Shown here: piece by piece, positions 9,100 through 15,324 of the stretch
Position numbering within the stretch: position 1 is the first letter of the stretch
Layout of the letters: each line of letters opens with the position of its first letter
NCBI GenBank assembly: GCA_036986275.1
Contig: BTRG01000043.1
Location: forward strand, 1 to 21,501
Source: BTRG01 sp036986275
Lineage (GTDB): Bacteria; Pseudomonadota; Gammaproteobacteria; Acidiferrobacterales; SZUA-150
Length of the DNA: 21,501 nt
Direction: 5' to 3'
Notes under the pieces: model-generated
Told to the model about the DNA's origin: nothing
Database searches by the model: none
Seen by the model: the letters and a program-made list of their open reading frames with translations, nothing else
Position numbers and translations under genes: made by a program

Positions 9100-9222
9100 G
9101 TAGGATGGGCTCTGCCCATCGTCTATGTTTGGGCATGATTATGAAATGGGTGAAAATCCGCTGAATCAGAATTGCGAGACAATCTCAAACTGAATGTTGA
9201 TGGTGGGCGGTGCCCACCCTAC
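9100..9222. repeat. REPIN-like pair of inverted REP sequences
   Basis: The left unit is GTAG then GATGGGC-TCT-GCCCATC (9100-9120). The right unit, in the opposite orientation, is GGTGGGC-GGT-GCCCACC then CTAC (9202-9222). Each is a perfect 7-bp stem with a 3-nt loop, and each is headed by the GTAG tetranucleotide that marks REP sequences moved by RAYT (TnpA-REP) transposases. The two units face each other across about 80 bp, the arrangement called a REPIN. No RAYT gene is in the window. Confidence 0.65.
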
Positions 9223-9337
9223 GTGTACTGGATACCATCAAGCTGTGCGTGGCGTACCGCTACAATGGCAAAGAGATGTTGACCCCGGCGCCGGGGCCGA
9301 GGCCGAGGCCATTAAACAGGTGGGTCCAGCTGTTTCC

Positions 9338-9856
9338 CTAACGCTGCAACGGCCCCCCGTCTTTGGGTCCGTTAAGGGGCCGATTTTCGCGGCCGCCACC
9401 AAATCCACCGGATGGGTGTAGCCGTTGCCCGCGGAGTCTTCTGTATTCGTTGAGTCTGTTGCGTTGTTCCGGCGTCAATATATTTCGGATACGCACCAGC
9501 ATGGCCATGCGCGTGCGCTTTATTTTATGTTCCAGCTTCATCACCTCATCCATCTGTGCCAATACATCATCCTCTTTTACTTTATCCCGGCTTACCAATT
9601 TCTCCAGAGCGCCAGTGGCTTTTTCCAATTCCCACTGCCGGTCAAAGAGTGCATTCTGCACCTTCTTCATCTCGGCCCGTATGGTCTTTTGCTGGCCATC
9701 GGTCAGGTCGATCTCCTGGTAATGGCGCATTACTAGTTCGGGGGGGAATAGATAATGTTCAATCTTGTTGAATTTACGCGGCTGCGCCCAGACCGACGAT
9801 ATGCCCAGACACAAGACGGACAAAGCGGTAACGATTATTATCAGATTGCGTTTCAT
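9338..9856 (-). CDS. Spy/CpxP-like periplasmic protein, probable stress or metal sensor
   Basis: This 172-aa protein has a clear signal peptide (residues 1-24, cut after VWA). The mature part is an all-helical Spy/CpxP-type fold with two LTxxQ motifs, LTDGQ (51-55) and LTPEQ (127-131), and a Gly/Pro-rich tail. Relatives are periplasmic chaperones or metal sensors (Spy, CpxP, ZraP, CnrX). I chose ATG at 9856 because AGGAGAT lies directly upstream and the signal peptide begins there; the frame can be read upstream to 10036 without sense. It is the third gene after an ECF sigma factor and a membrane protein, so it probably tunes the anti-sigma factor in the periplasm, as CnrX does. Confidence 0.8.
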   Translation of the reverse strand: MKRNLIIIVTALSVLCLGISSVWAQPRKFNKIEHYLFPPELVMRHYQEIDLTDGQQKTIRAEMKKVQNALFDRQWELEKATGALEKLVSRDKVKEDDVLAQMDEVMKLEHKIKRTRMAMLVRIRNILTPEQRNRLNEYRRLRGQRLHPSGGFGGGRENRPLNGPKDGGPLQR

Positions 9857-10262
9857 GTTGATCTCCTGACCGACGTTGGTTGCCGGTGTGACGGGTTTGT
9901 ATGGTATTGAGAAAATCCGTTGGACTAGCGTTGTCCGACAGATTGCCGAATAGATTCGGCCCGGTAGACTCCAGCAGATCATCCGTGGGCAATTGCCATT
10001 TCGACCAGGCAAGTCCGTTTTCATCAAAGGGTTCATAGGGTGACAATGGCCCTAGATACAGCCAGGTGGCGAGAGCAACGCTAGCTAAGGTGGTGGCGCC
10101 CACGAGTAGAAACCACGGCAAGCGCCCCGACGGCTGACGGTCTTCGTGACTTGCCAGCGCCTTATGCCACACCTTATTAAATGAAGGCGCGACACGCTCG
10201 GCTTCCTGCCGCAAGGCCTGGAACTGCTGTTTGAGTCGCCGTTCTTCCTGGTTGTTGTTCAT
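9774..10262 (-). CDS. Membrane-anchored anti-sigma factor (inferred)
   Basis: This 162-aa protein has a charged cytoplasmic N-terminus of about 45 residues, one membrane helix at about 48-70 (LPWFLLVGATTLASVALATW) and a periplasmic C-terminal part. That layout and its position directly after an ECF sigma gene (ATGA overlap) argue for an anti-sigma factor; no zinc-binding HxxxCxxC motif is seen. The frame runs 83 bp into the spy-like gene in another frame, through that gene's ribosome-binding site. The last 40 or so residues (after about SPTDFL) look like low-quality extension, which suggests an older stop was lost or the overlap is a coupling device. Confidence 0.68.
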   Translation of the reverse strand: MNNNQEERRLKQQFQALRQEAERVAPSFNKVWHKALASHEDRQPSGRLPWFLLVGATTLASVALATWLYLGPLSPYEPFDENGLAWSKWQLPTDDLLESTGPNLFGNLSDNASPTDFLNTIQTRHTGNQRRSGDQHETQSDNNRYRFVRLVSGHIVGLGAAA

Positions 10263-10786
10263 GTCGTCTCCGATTCGCCCAATATTGCACGTAAGCGTTG
10301 TTTGCCTCGTTGGTAATGTTGCCGGACCGATCCTACTGAAATCCCCATTACCACGGACGCCTCCTGCAGGGTCAACTCGTGCGCCAGCACCAATTGCATA
10401 ACTTCGCGTTGCCGCCGTGGCAAGGCCGTCAACCCCTCCCGGAACCTGTGTTGCAGTTGTTGCCGTTGGACCTGATCGGCTACGTCCTCATCCGAACGAT
10501 CGGTCTGCGCCTCATCACTACGATAGACAAAACGCAGGTGTTGTAAAAAACGGCGGCGCCGGTACTCCAATGCCGTGCGCCGGATGACACCGAACAGCCA
10601 GGTTTTGAATGAGGATCGTCCACCAAAGCACGCCTTGCCTTCCAGTATTTTCAGATAACTGCATTGCAATACCTCTTCCGCCTGTGCAGCATCACCATTA
10701 CAGCAACCAAGCGCCCAGCCGAAGGCGGCCTGATGCTGCTCTGCCAGTTGTACACGCATTGCCTCTGTTTGCTGGCCCTCAGCCAC
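10259..10786 (-). CDS. RNA polymerase ECF sigma factor
   Basis: This 175-aa sigma-70-family protein has region 2 at about residues 15-80 (including EEVLQCSYLKILEG and FKTWLFGVIRRTALEYRRRR) and region 4 at about 120-170 (LPRRQREVMQLVLAHELTLQEA, then a helix-turn-helix ending RQHYQRGKQRLRAIL). There is no region 1 or 3, as expected for an ECF factor. The start is GTG at 10786, with GGAG 7 nt upstream. It overlaps the next gene by ATGA. It would direct polymerase to envelope or metal stress genes and is probably held by the membrane protein encoded next to it. Confidence 0.88.
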   Translation of the reverse strand: MAEGQQTEAMRVQLAEQHQAAFGWALGCCNGDAAQAEEVLQCSYLKILEGKACFGGRSSFKTWLFGVIRRTALEYRRRRFLQHLRFVYRSDEAQTDRSDEDVADQVQRQQLQHRFREGLTALPRRQREVMQLVLAHELTLQEASVVMGISVGSVRQHYQRGKQRLRAILGESETT

Positions 10787-11014
10787 CCGACTGCTCCTTT
10801 CATTGTCTATTAGTGGTATAGGAAGGGAATCTATATGACAGGATAACCGATCCTGAAAGCCGGATTAAAACCGGTTCAGAGAAGAATGGCATTTACTTAA
10901 GCAGTTTCATAATCAATGGGCGCGCAGTTTGTGCCGCAACAATGTGAGCTAAGACCCTCATTTTTAAGGCGAATTAATGAGTAAAAAGTGAGATAATTTT
11001 CTGGTCAGAATAAT

Positions 11015-11020
11015 TATAAT
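11015..11020 (+). promoter_or_regulatory. Candidate -10 box for the abiF leader RNA
   Basis: TATAAT is a perfect -10 hexamer in an AT-rich stretch. Position 10992-10997 (GATAAT) would be the -35 at 17-bp spacing and is poor. If used, transcription would start near 11027 and run through both RNA copies into the Abi gene. Confidence 0.4.
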
Positions 11021-11090
11021 GCAGGGAGATGCAGCGAGTGATGTCTAACCTATTGAAACCAAAAAGAAACAAGCAGATACTGACTGGCGG

Positions 11091-11143
11091 CACACCCACC
11101 ATGCCTCTATCCTCATGGTATGCACACTTTGGTGGGTTTTTTC
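11091..11143 (+). ncRNA. Structured leader RNA, copy A (abiF-motif-like)
   Basis: The outer stem CCCACC (11095-11100) pairs with GGTGGG (11131-11136) and is followed directly by six T, like an intrinsic terminator. Inside, ATGCC (11101-11105) can pair with GGTAT (11117-11121). The same plan recurs about 135 bp downstream with compensatory changes. I recall a published candidate RNA (Rfam 'abiF' motif) that sits upstream of Abi_2/AbiF genes; this may be the same element. Confidence 0.55.
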
Positions 11144-11224
11144 GTTCTAAGGCCGGTAACCACCTTCGTATCAATGGGCAAAAAATGTTGCATTTATTGC
11201 AACACTGGCCAATACTATCAATAA

Positions 11225-11300
11225 CACACCTGCCATGCCTATGCTCTCCGGGGTACGCACAAATCGGCGGGTTTTTTTGTGCCCGGAGAAACCGGGCATG
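11225..11300 (+). ncRNA. Structured leader RNA, copy B, reaching the abiF start codon
   Basis: The outer stem CCTGCC (11229-11234) pairs with GGCGGG (11266-11271), with one U-G pair, and is followed by seven T. Compared with copy A, the A-T pair has become G-C, a compensatory change. An alternative long fold is also strong: CTCCGGG (11246-11252) with CCCGGAG (11282-11288), CACAAA (11258-11263) with TTTGTG (11276-11281), and CATGCC (11234-11239) with GGCATG (11295-11300). The last stem contains the AUG of the Abi gene. The two folds exclude each other, so this could be a switch between termination and sequestered translation. Confidence 0.55.
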
Positions 11301-12221
11301 ACCGTCTTCGATAAGCCGGCGTTCAGCGCCGATCAGCATATCACTCAGTGGGTAGAGCGTGGCCTTGCAATCCCTGACAAGGCCAAGACCGAACACTACC
11401 TGAGCGTCATTAGCTACTATCGGCTCAGCGCCTATTCTTTACCCTTCCAGATCGGCAATCCCGATCACCATTTTAAGTCAGATACCTGTTTTAATGACGT
11501 ACTGGATCTCTATGTATTCGACCGGGAACTGCGCCTGTTGGTTATGGATGCCATTGAACGAATCGAGGTGGCTATCCGGAGCCACATCAATAATCACATG
11601 GCTATTAAATACGGCAGCCATTGGTACCTGGATGAAACACACTTCAAGCATACTTACAACCATAAAGGGCTACTTGCTGATATTGAAAGACAATGTCTGC
11701 GAAAAACCAAAGAAGTTTTTCTAAAGCATTATGTGGAGAAATACACCTCGCCACGTTTACCCCCCAGTTGGGCTGTGGTTGAGCTTCTTACCTATGGTCA
11801 GTTGTCACTCGTCTACGACAACATGGCAAAAGCCGCCGATCAAAAAGCCATCGCGCGCCAGTTCAACACGCACGCTGAATTACTCCGTTCCTGGATGCAG
11901 AGTATTTCCTATATCCGGAATGTCTGCGCACACCATTCCCGTTTATGGAACCGCGAGTTGGGCAACGCACCCAAGGTACCGCATACCCCACCGGACAACT
12001 GGATAAGAACGCCAGTCACCGTGACCGATCCCCAGATAAATCCAAATAAAAGGCTTTACCTTTTACTGGTCGTTATCGAATATCTGTTGCAGGCCGCCAA
12101 TCCGGAATCGGAATGGCACAAACGTCTTTATGACCTGATGCAAAAACACCCCAACGTCAGCAAGGCACACATGGGGATGCCGGAAGACTGGCATGAAGAT
12201 TCGTTTTGGCGATTGGGATGA
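11298..12221 (+). CDS. Abi_2 / AbiF-AbiD family HEPN protein
   Basis: This 307-aa protein of the Abi_2 (AbiD/AbiF) family fits the usual length of about 300 aa. Family landmarks are the N-terminal VFDKPAFSADQHITQWVERG, LSVISYYRLSAYSLPF near residue 36, the helix DAIERIEVAIRSHI near residue 84, and YIRNVCAHHSRLWNR near residue 206. R207-N-V-C-A-H212 fits the HEPN RNase motif RX4H, and a second, looser R94...H100 pair lies earlier, so this is probably an RNA-cleaving abortive-infection toxin. I chose ATG at 11298 because the family N-terminus begins there; the frame is open upstream to 11235, but that is the RNA element. Its start codon lies in a stem of copy B, which suggests control by its own leader. 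Confidence 0.85.
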   Translation: MTVFDKPAFSADQHITQWVERGLAIPDKAKTEHYLSVISYYRLSAYSLPFQIGNPDHHFKSDTCFNDVLDLYVFDRELRLLVMDAIERIEVAIRSHINNHMAIKYGSHWYLDETHFKHTYNHKGLLADIERQCLRKTKEVFLKHYVEKYTSPRLPPSWAVVELLTYGQLSLVYDNMAKAADQKAIARQFNTHAELLRSWMQSISYIRNVCAHHSRLWNRELGNAPKVPHTPPDNWIRTPVTVTDPQINPNKRLYLLLVVIEYLLQAANPESEWHKRLYDLMQKHPNVSKAHMGMPEDWHEDSFWRLG

Positions 12222-12254
12222 GATCATGACTGCAATAAAAGTCCGGGGGTGAGT

Positions 12255-12419
12255 ATGACTGAGCCAACCACCACTTGCCCGAAATGCAAGACGGAGATCA
12301 AACTCACCGAGTCTCTGGCCGCGCCTCTGATCGAGTCCACCCGCCAGCAGTTCGAGCAGCAGTTGGCGCAGGAAGACAGCAAAATTGCCGCGAAGCGGAG
12401 AACCACATGGACGTGGTAA
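12255..12419 (+). pseudogene. Truncated 5' end of a DUF2130-type gene
   Basis: The frame reads MTEPTTTCPKCKTEIKLTES and continues through LAAPLIESTRQQFEQQLAQE. This is the N-terminal zinc-ribbon-like CxxC segment and start of the coiled coil of DUF2130 proteins, which are normally around 400 residues. After about 48 residues the similarity ends near 12400, and the frame stops at 12419 after an unrelated TTWTW. A GGGGGTGAG Shine-Dalgarno is still present. The rest of the gene is not found elsewhere in the window, so the break probably marks the left edge of the inserted AT-rich island. Confidence 0.65.
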
Positions 12420-12554
12420 ATCAACGAATTTGTTCGTTCGCGGTGCGCCCCATGGTTGGCGCACAAAAGAACCTTCCATATGTATCAATAGCAATAATTA
12501 CTTACTGAAATACGGGGTATCTATTTAGGAATTTATTGCTATATACGGAAAATT

Positions 12555-12640
12555 GTACGTACTATTTACATAATTACTTCGTAATATACGTGAAATAATG
12601 AATTATTACTCACAACTATACAAAATACTATAGTGCGTAC
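12555..12640. repeat. 86-bp AT-rich element with 11-bp terminal inverted repeats
   Basis: The ends are GTACGTACTAT (12555-12565) and ATAGTGCGTAC (12630-12640), inverted repeats matching at 10 of 11 positions. Inside are ATTAC-TTC-GTAAT (12573-12585) and ACTATA/TATAGT. It could be a small non-autonomous element or a structured RNA. No target duplication is evident. Confidence 0.4.
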
Positions 12641-12664
12641 CAAGAAATAATAAGTAAATAAACA

Positions 12665-12687
12665 ACCCCGCAGCAAGCTGACGGGGT
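12665..12687 (+). terminator. GC-rich hairpin, possible terminator
   Basis: ACCCCG (12665-12670) pairs with CGGGGT (12682-12687), and inside it CAGC pairs with GCTG around AA, leaving one unpaired A. The stem is strong, but only a weak T-rich tail (ATTTGGT) follows. It would insulate the downstream operon. The sequence also resembles dispersed CCCCGCAGCAAGCTG-type repeats. Confidence 0.4.
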
Positions 12688-12746
12688 ATTTGGTGCTAGA
12701 TTCTCAGAACATCACCAATATATATTCGCTCACTTTACAATATTAC

Positions 12747-12773
12747 GCCGCAAGCGGCGGGGAATAGAACCCC
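12747..12773. repeat. Double GC hairpin in AT-rich DNA
   Basis: GCCGC-AA-GCGGC (12747-12758) is followed at once by GGGG-AATAGAA-CCCC (12759-12773). Like the neighbour at 12665, it is probably a remnant of a dispersed intergenic repeat. Confidence 0.4.
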
Positions 12774-12836
12774 AAGGGATTTAATTTCAGTAACTTAGTT
12801 CCCAGTTGTAATATAGTACATTAAATATGATAAATA

Positions 12837-12867
12837 TATAATCGTACATTAGACATTTGTACGATTA
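12837..12867 (+). promoter_or_regulatory. Promoter with overlapping operator for the GHKL-TIR operon
   Basis: TATAAT (12837-12842) is a perfect -10 box. Overlapping it is a perfect 10-bp inverted repeat, TAATCGTACA (12839-12848) and TGTACGATTA (12858-12867), with a 9-bp spacer. A repressor dimer bound there would cover the -10 and start point. The octamer GTACATTA also occurs twice, at 12816-12823 and 12844-12851, 28 bp apart. No good -35 is seen, which would suit an activator-dependent or tightly controlled promoter. Confidence 0.45.
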
Positions 12868-12917
12868 GTATGTAGCATTCCTATACGTTGAATAATTGCT
12901 GTATGGAGATGAGTAAG

Positions 12918-13145
12918 ATGGCAAGAGAAGCTGATAGAGAAAAGTTCGTAGAATTGGCGGAGAAACGCGTGCGTAGAGCAATCAAAGATATTCGGCTTAT
13001 CGGCAATCTGTCTAATCGTAGCAATTACAGCTATACGGACGAAGATGCCAAGAAAATATGTAAAGTACTTCAGTCAGAGCTTGTCGAACTTAAGGCCCGC
13101 TTTGACAGTAAGGGAGGGGGCGAGGAAATTGATTTTAAACTTTGA
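12918..13145 (+). CDS. Small conserved-looking charged protein, first gene of the defence operon
   Basis: This 75-aa protein is rich in Lys, Arg and Glu and helical. It includes FVELAEKRVRRAIKDIRLIG, then NLSNRSNYSYTDEDAKKI and a C-terminal helix KVLQSELVELKARF. I have the impression of having seen this IRLIGNLSNRSNY block in small proteins near defence genes, but I cannot name a family or function. I prefer ATG at 12918, with GGAGATGAG just upstream; ATGs at 12903 and 12909 and a TTG at 12888 are also in frame. It could be a DNA-binding regulator for the operator upstream or a small partner of the ATPase; neither is shown. Confidence 0.6.
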   Translation: MAREADREKFVELAEKRVRRAIKDIRLIGNLSNRSNYSYTDEDAKKICKVLQSELVELKARFDSKGGGEEIDFKL

Positions 13146-13269
13146 CGTCGTTGGAGAATGTAAATACCAAGGCCGGTGGCAAATAATCACCCTGAGTAAT
13201 TTTCACACACGTTATATATATGTAGGCGACGAAGGCGCAGTAACCTTGCTAACCAATTCCGCGAAATAG
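13129..13269 (+). CDS. Possible 46-aa protein with TTG start
   Basis: This frame starts at TTG 13129 behind a very strong GGGAGGGGGCGAGG purine block and overlaps the end of the preceding gene by 17 bp. The peptide (FDVVGECKYQGRWQIITLSN, then a Tyr-rich YIYVGDEGAVTLL) has ordinary protein composition and ends 15 bp before the GHKL ATPase gene. Size and start codon keep the call uncertain. If real, it would be the second small component of the operon. Confidence 0.4.
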   Translation: MILNFDVVGECKYQGRWQIITLSNFHTRYIYVGDEGAVTLLTNSAK

Positions 13270-13284
13270 TGTGGGGGCTAAATA

Positions 13285-15318
13285 ATGGTTAAGTTCGAAG
13301 ATGGCCGGCAGAGAGCGACAAATTATATTCAGATTTGTCACAACATTGCGGATTCATATCCACAAGGCACGCCACATGGCACGCAAAAAGACGCAATCCA
13401 AAACGGCATGGATGCTGTGAAGGGGAAAGGCCCTCTAAAAGTACATTTTGAGCTAATCAAGAACGCAAAGGGATGTTTTTTTACTATCACCGACTCAAAC
13501 ACAACTGGTTTGAGTGGCCCTGTACTGGATATAGATGAATATGACTCGAATTTATCTGAAGATGCCAATTGGGCAAGGTTCGAATCGTTTGCCTTTACAA
13601 AAAGTAGATCTGATGCCATTGGTGCACGAGGCCAAGGAAAATTTATCTTTCTTAATGCCTCAAATGATTACACGATGTACTACGACACACTCCGAGATGA
13701 CTGTGTATATCGGCTCGGCGGGACACAAGCCCAAGCTGTTGGGTGTCCCATCTTGCCACCATCAGGTGAAGAGCCTTGGGAAGGAAAACGCGGCGCCATA
13801 GAGCTTATGGAACGGTGCGGGCTAGAACCCCTTTCTGTCCCAGGTACGCGCATCATAATCGTTGACCCGATAGATGACTTATTAAAAGAATTACAAAACG
13901 GACAATTTATCCAGGCAATTCAAGAAACATGGTTCCGCGCAATTGAGAAGAAGCGCGCTATTATCACCGTCTCAGATGGAGCAAACAGCACAAAAGTTAA
14001 ACTTCCGCAACCCTATCCTTTGCCCAGCAAAGACTCTAAAGAACATAAGGGCTGGATTCTCGGAAAAGATTTTAAGGAGAGCGATATCGTCCTATCCGGC
14101 AGCGAACATTTCAAAGTCAAACGGTTCCACGCTGTATACCTAAACACGGGCAAGGTACCTGAAAACATGCAAGGAATCGCAATAATCCATTTTGGTATGA
14201 AGATTACTTCATTACCACCTAACCTATTTCCGCCACAAGTCCGCGAGCGAGTAACAGGATTCATAGAACTGGATCACGCGCTGGATCAAGAACTTCGTAA
14301 AGGAGAAAACCAACATCCTAATCATTATGATCTCAAGCGGCGTAAAAGGTTGCCCCGTGCAATTATTCAATATATTGAGAATCAGCTTAATGCTTTTGGA
14401 AAAAGTAAACTGGGTATTGGTGTGGACCCACGAGAGATCAAGAAAAGACGAAGGAATAATGCGGAGGAATGGGCAATGCGCCAACTTCAGAAGTATGCTG
14501 GTGATCTGGACATGTTTGGCGCTAAAGGGAAAGGATATAGACCTCCTAAAAACGTAGAGCCCCCACCTCTAAAAATCATCGGTATTTCAATAAACAATTT
14601 TTCTTATCCCGACCCAGAAATTGCACCTCGTGTTAATTGGGGTCATAAATTTATTGATCTTAAGGTAACTGCTTACAACCAGAGTTCCGAATCACGCAAA
14701 CTATACTTATCATTATCTGTATTACAAGGTGATTCTCTCGCTCTTTCTATAGTTGATCACAAGTTAATAGCTTTAGAACCTGGGGCAGCGGAATCTTTCG
14801 AGCCATTTGAAATTGAAATTGATAAAGAACACTTTGCCGAGCCAGGCAAATATAGACTTAAGGCAACGCTCTTAGATGAGACTAGCGGTGATAGGATTGA
14901 CTCTGTAGCAAGGTATTTCTGGGTTGAGAAGGATCCTCCTCTACGGCAGCCGTTTCAAATAGAGCACAAACGTGGTTTTCCTGAGCCATACGAAAGACGC
15001 CAATGGCTTACTTATGGCGCGATAAACAATTCTCCGACTCTTTGGGTCAACACTATGCATCCGGTTTATTTAGATGCAGAGGACGATGAAGAAAAACAAA
15101 AGGATTACATGCTTCAGATTATCCTGGAAGGAGCCATGAATTTTATTCTTGATAGACCTGATCAAGAGGATGGGAGCCCTGATTATCATCCGCTTAGTGC
15201 TGAAAATATCTTGGGCGGGCAATCTGCCATCGAAAAAGAGGAAGTACCTAGTAAAACATATGGCGAAGTGTTCCGGTATCTGTCAGACGTGCGCTGGCGT
15301 ATGATTGAAGAAGAGTAA
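13285..15318 (+). CDS. GHKL (Hsp90/MORC-like) ATPase with C-terminal beta-sandwich
   Basis: This 677-aa protein is the core of the operon. Its N-terminal ATP-binding fold shows the N-box D36-AIQ-N40-GM-D43-A (Asp in place of the usual Glu), G1 box FTITDSNTTGLS (66-77) and G2 box GARGQGK (113-119). The segment to about residue 330 looks like the transducer domain of GyrB/MutL/MORC-type ATPases. Then come a basic linker (KKRRRNN near 386-392), a CARDB- or Ig-like beta-sandwich at about 428-547 and an acidic helical C-terminus (570-677). Such ATPases work as nucleotide-gated clamps. Here it is followed within 10 bp by an unknown gene and ends in an operon with a TIR effector, so it is a likely sensor or switch. 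The ATG at 13285 has GGGGGC upstream. No HsdR-, topoisomerase- or histidine-kinase-specific domain is seen. Confidence 0.8.
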   Translation: MVKFEDGRQRATNYIQICHNIADSYPQGTPHGTQKDAIQNGMDAVKGKGPLKVHFELIKNAKGCFFTITDSNTTGLSGPVLDIDEYDSNLSEDANWARFESFAFTKSRSDAIGARGQGKFIFLNASNDYTMYYDTLRDDCVYRLGGTQAQAVGCPILPPSGEEPWEGKRGAIELMERCGLEPLSVPGTRIIIVDPIDDLLKELQNGQFIQAIQETWFRAIEKKRAIITVSDGANSTKVKLPQPYPLPSKDSKEHKGWILGKDFKESDIVLSGSEHFKVKRFHAVYLNTGKVPENMQGIAIIHFGMKITSLPPNLFPPQVRERVTGFIELDHALDQELRKGENQHPNHYDLKRRKRLPRAIIQYIENQLNAFGKSKLGIGVDPREIKKRRRNNAEEWAMRQLQKYAGDLDMFGAKGKGYRPPKNVEPPPLKIIGISINNFSYPDPEIAPRVNWGHKFIDLKVTAYNQSSESRKLYLSLSVLQGDSLALSIVDHKLIALEPGAAESFEPFEIEIDKEHFAEPGKYRLKATLLDETSGDRIDSVARYFWVEKDPPLRQPFQIEHKRGFPEPYERRQWLTYGAINNSPTLWVNTMHPVYLDAEDDEEKQKDYMLQIILEGAMNFILDRPDQEDGSPDYHPLSAENILGGQSAIEKEEVPSKTYGEVFRYLSDVRWRMIEEE

Positions 15319-15324
15319 ACTCAT

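Larger units (their letters stand above)
8907..9337. other. Intergenic region between moxR and the spy-like gene
   Basis: No gene is seen here. The moxR promoter should lie in 8907-9060 on the minus strand. A 6-bp inverted repeat (CACCTT, 5-bp spacer, AAGGTG) at 8934-8950 lies 28 bp upstream of moxR and could be an operator, though it is short. At 9039-9055 is GCAGGCTGTTGAAAAAA, a string often met at repeat or IS edges in proteobacteria. Two repeat features listed separately follow. At 9283-9296 is a perfect GC palindrome, CCCCGGCGCCGGGG, downstream of the spy-like gene; it has no T-run, so I do not call it a terminator. Confidence 0.6.
10787..11297. other. Divergent intergenic region: sigma operon leader and abiF RNA leader
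   Basis: No protein gene is supported here. The left half holds the leader of the minus-strand sigma operon. The right half holds the leader of the plus-strand Abi gene: a -10-like site at 11015 and the two structured RNA copies listed separately. Between the copies is a perfect 7-bp hairpin, TGTTGCA-TTTAT-TGCAACA (11186-11204). Reading frames across 10974-11396 exist on both strands but follow the repeated RNA elements and have no coding character. Confidence 0.6.
12420..12902. other. AT-rich non-coding stretch with nested inverted repeats
   Basis: I see no gene in about 480 bp. A GC-rich hairpin, GTGCGCC / GGCGCAC (12443-12464), lies at its left end. The composition then drops sharply to AT-rich. 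The repeat element at 12555-12640, two GC hairpins at 12665-12687 and 12747-12773, and the promoter/operator at 12837-12867 are listed separately. Confidence 0.6.

Noticed and set aside
10974..11396. 140-aa frame on the minus strand and a 90-aa frame on the plus strand across the abiF leader
   Set aside because: Both read through the duplicated RNA elements and show no ribosome-binding site or protein-like composition.
12063..12494. 143-aa minus-strand frame over the end of the Abi gene and the DUF2130 fragment
   Set aside because: It is antisense to two recognisable coding frames and its residues follow their codons.
12665..12773. Two close GC-rich hairpins as a possible CRISPR or integron site
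   Set aside because: They share no common repeat, have no regular spacing, and no cas or integrase gene is present.
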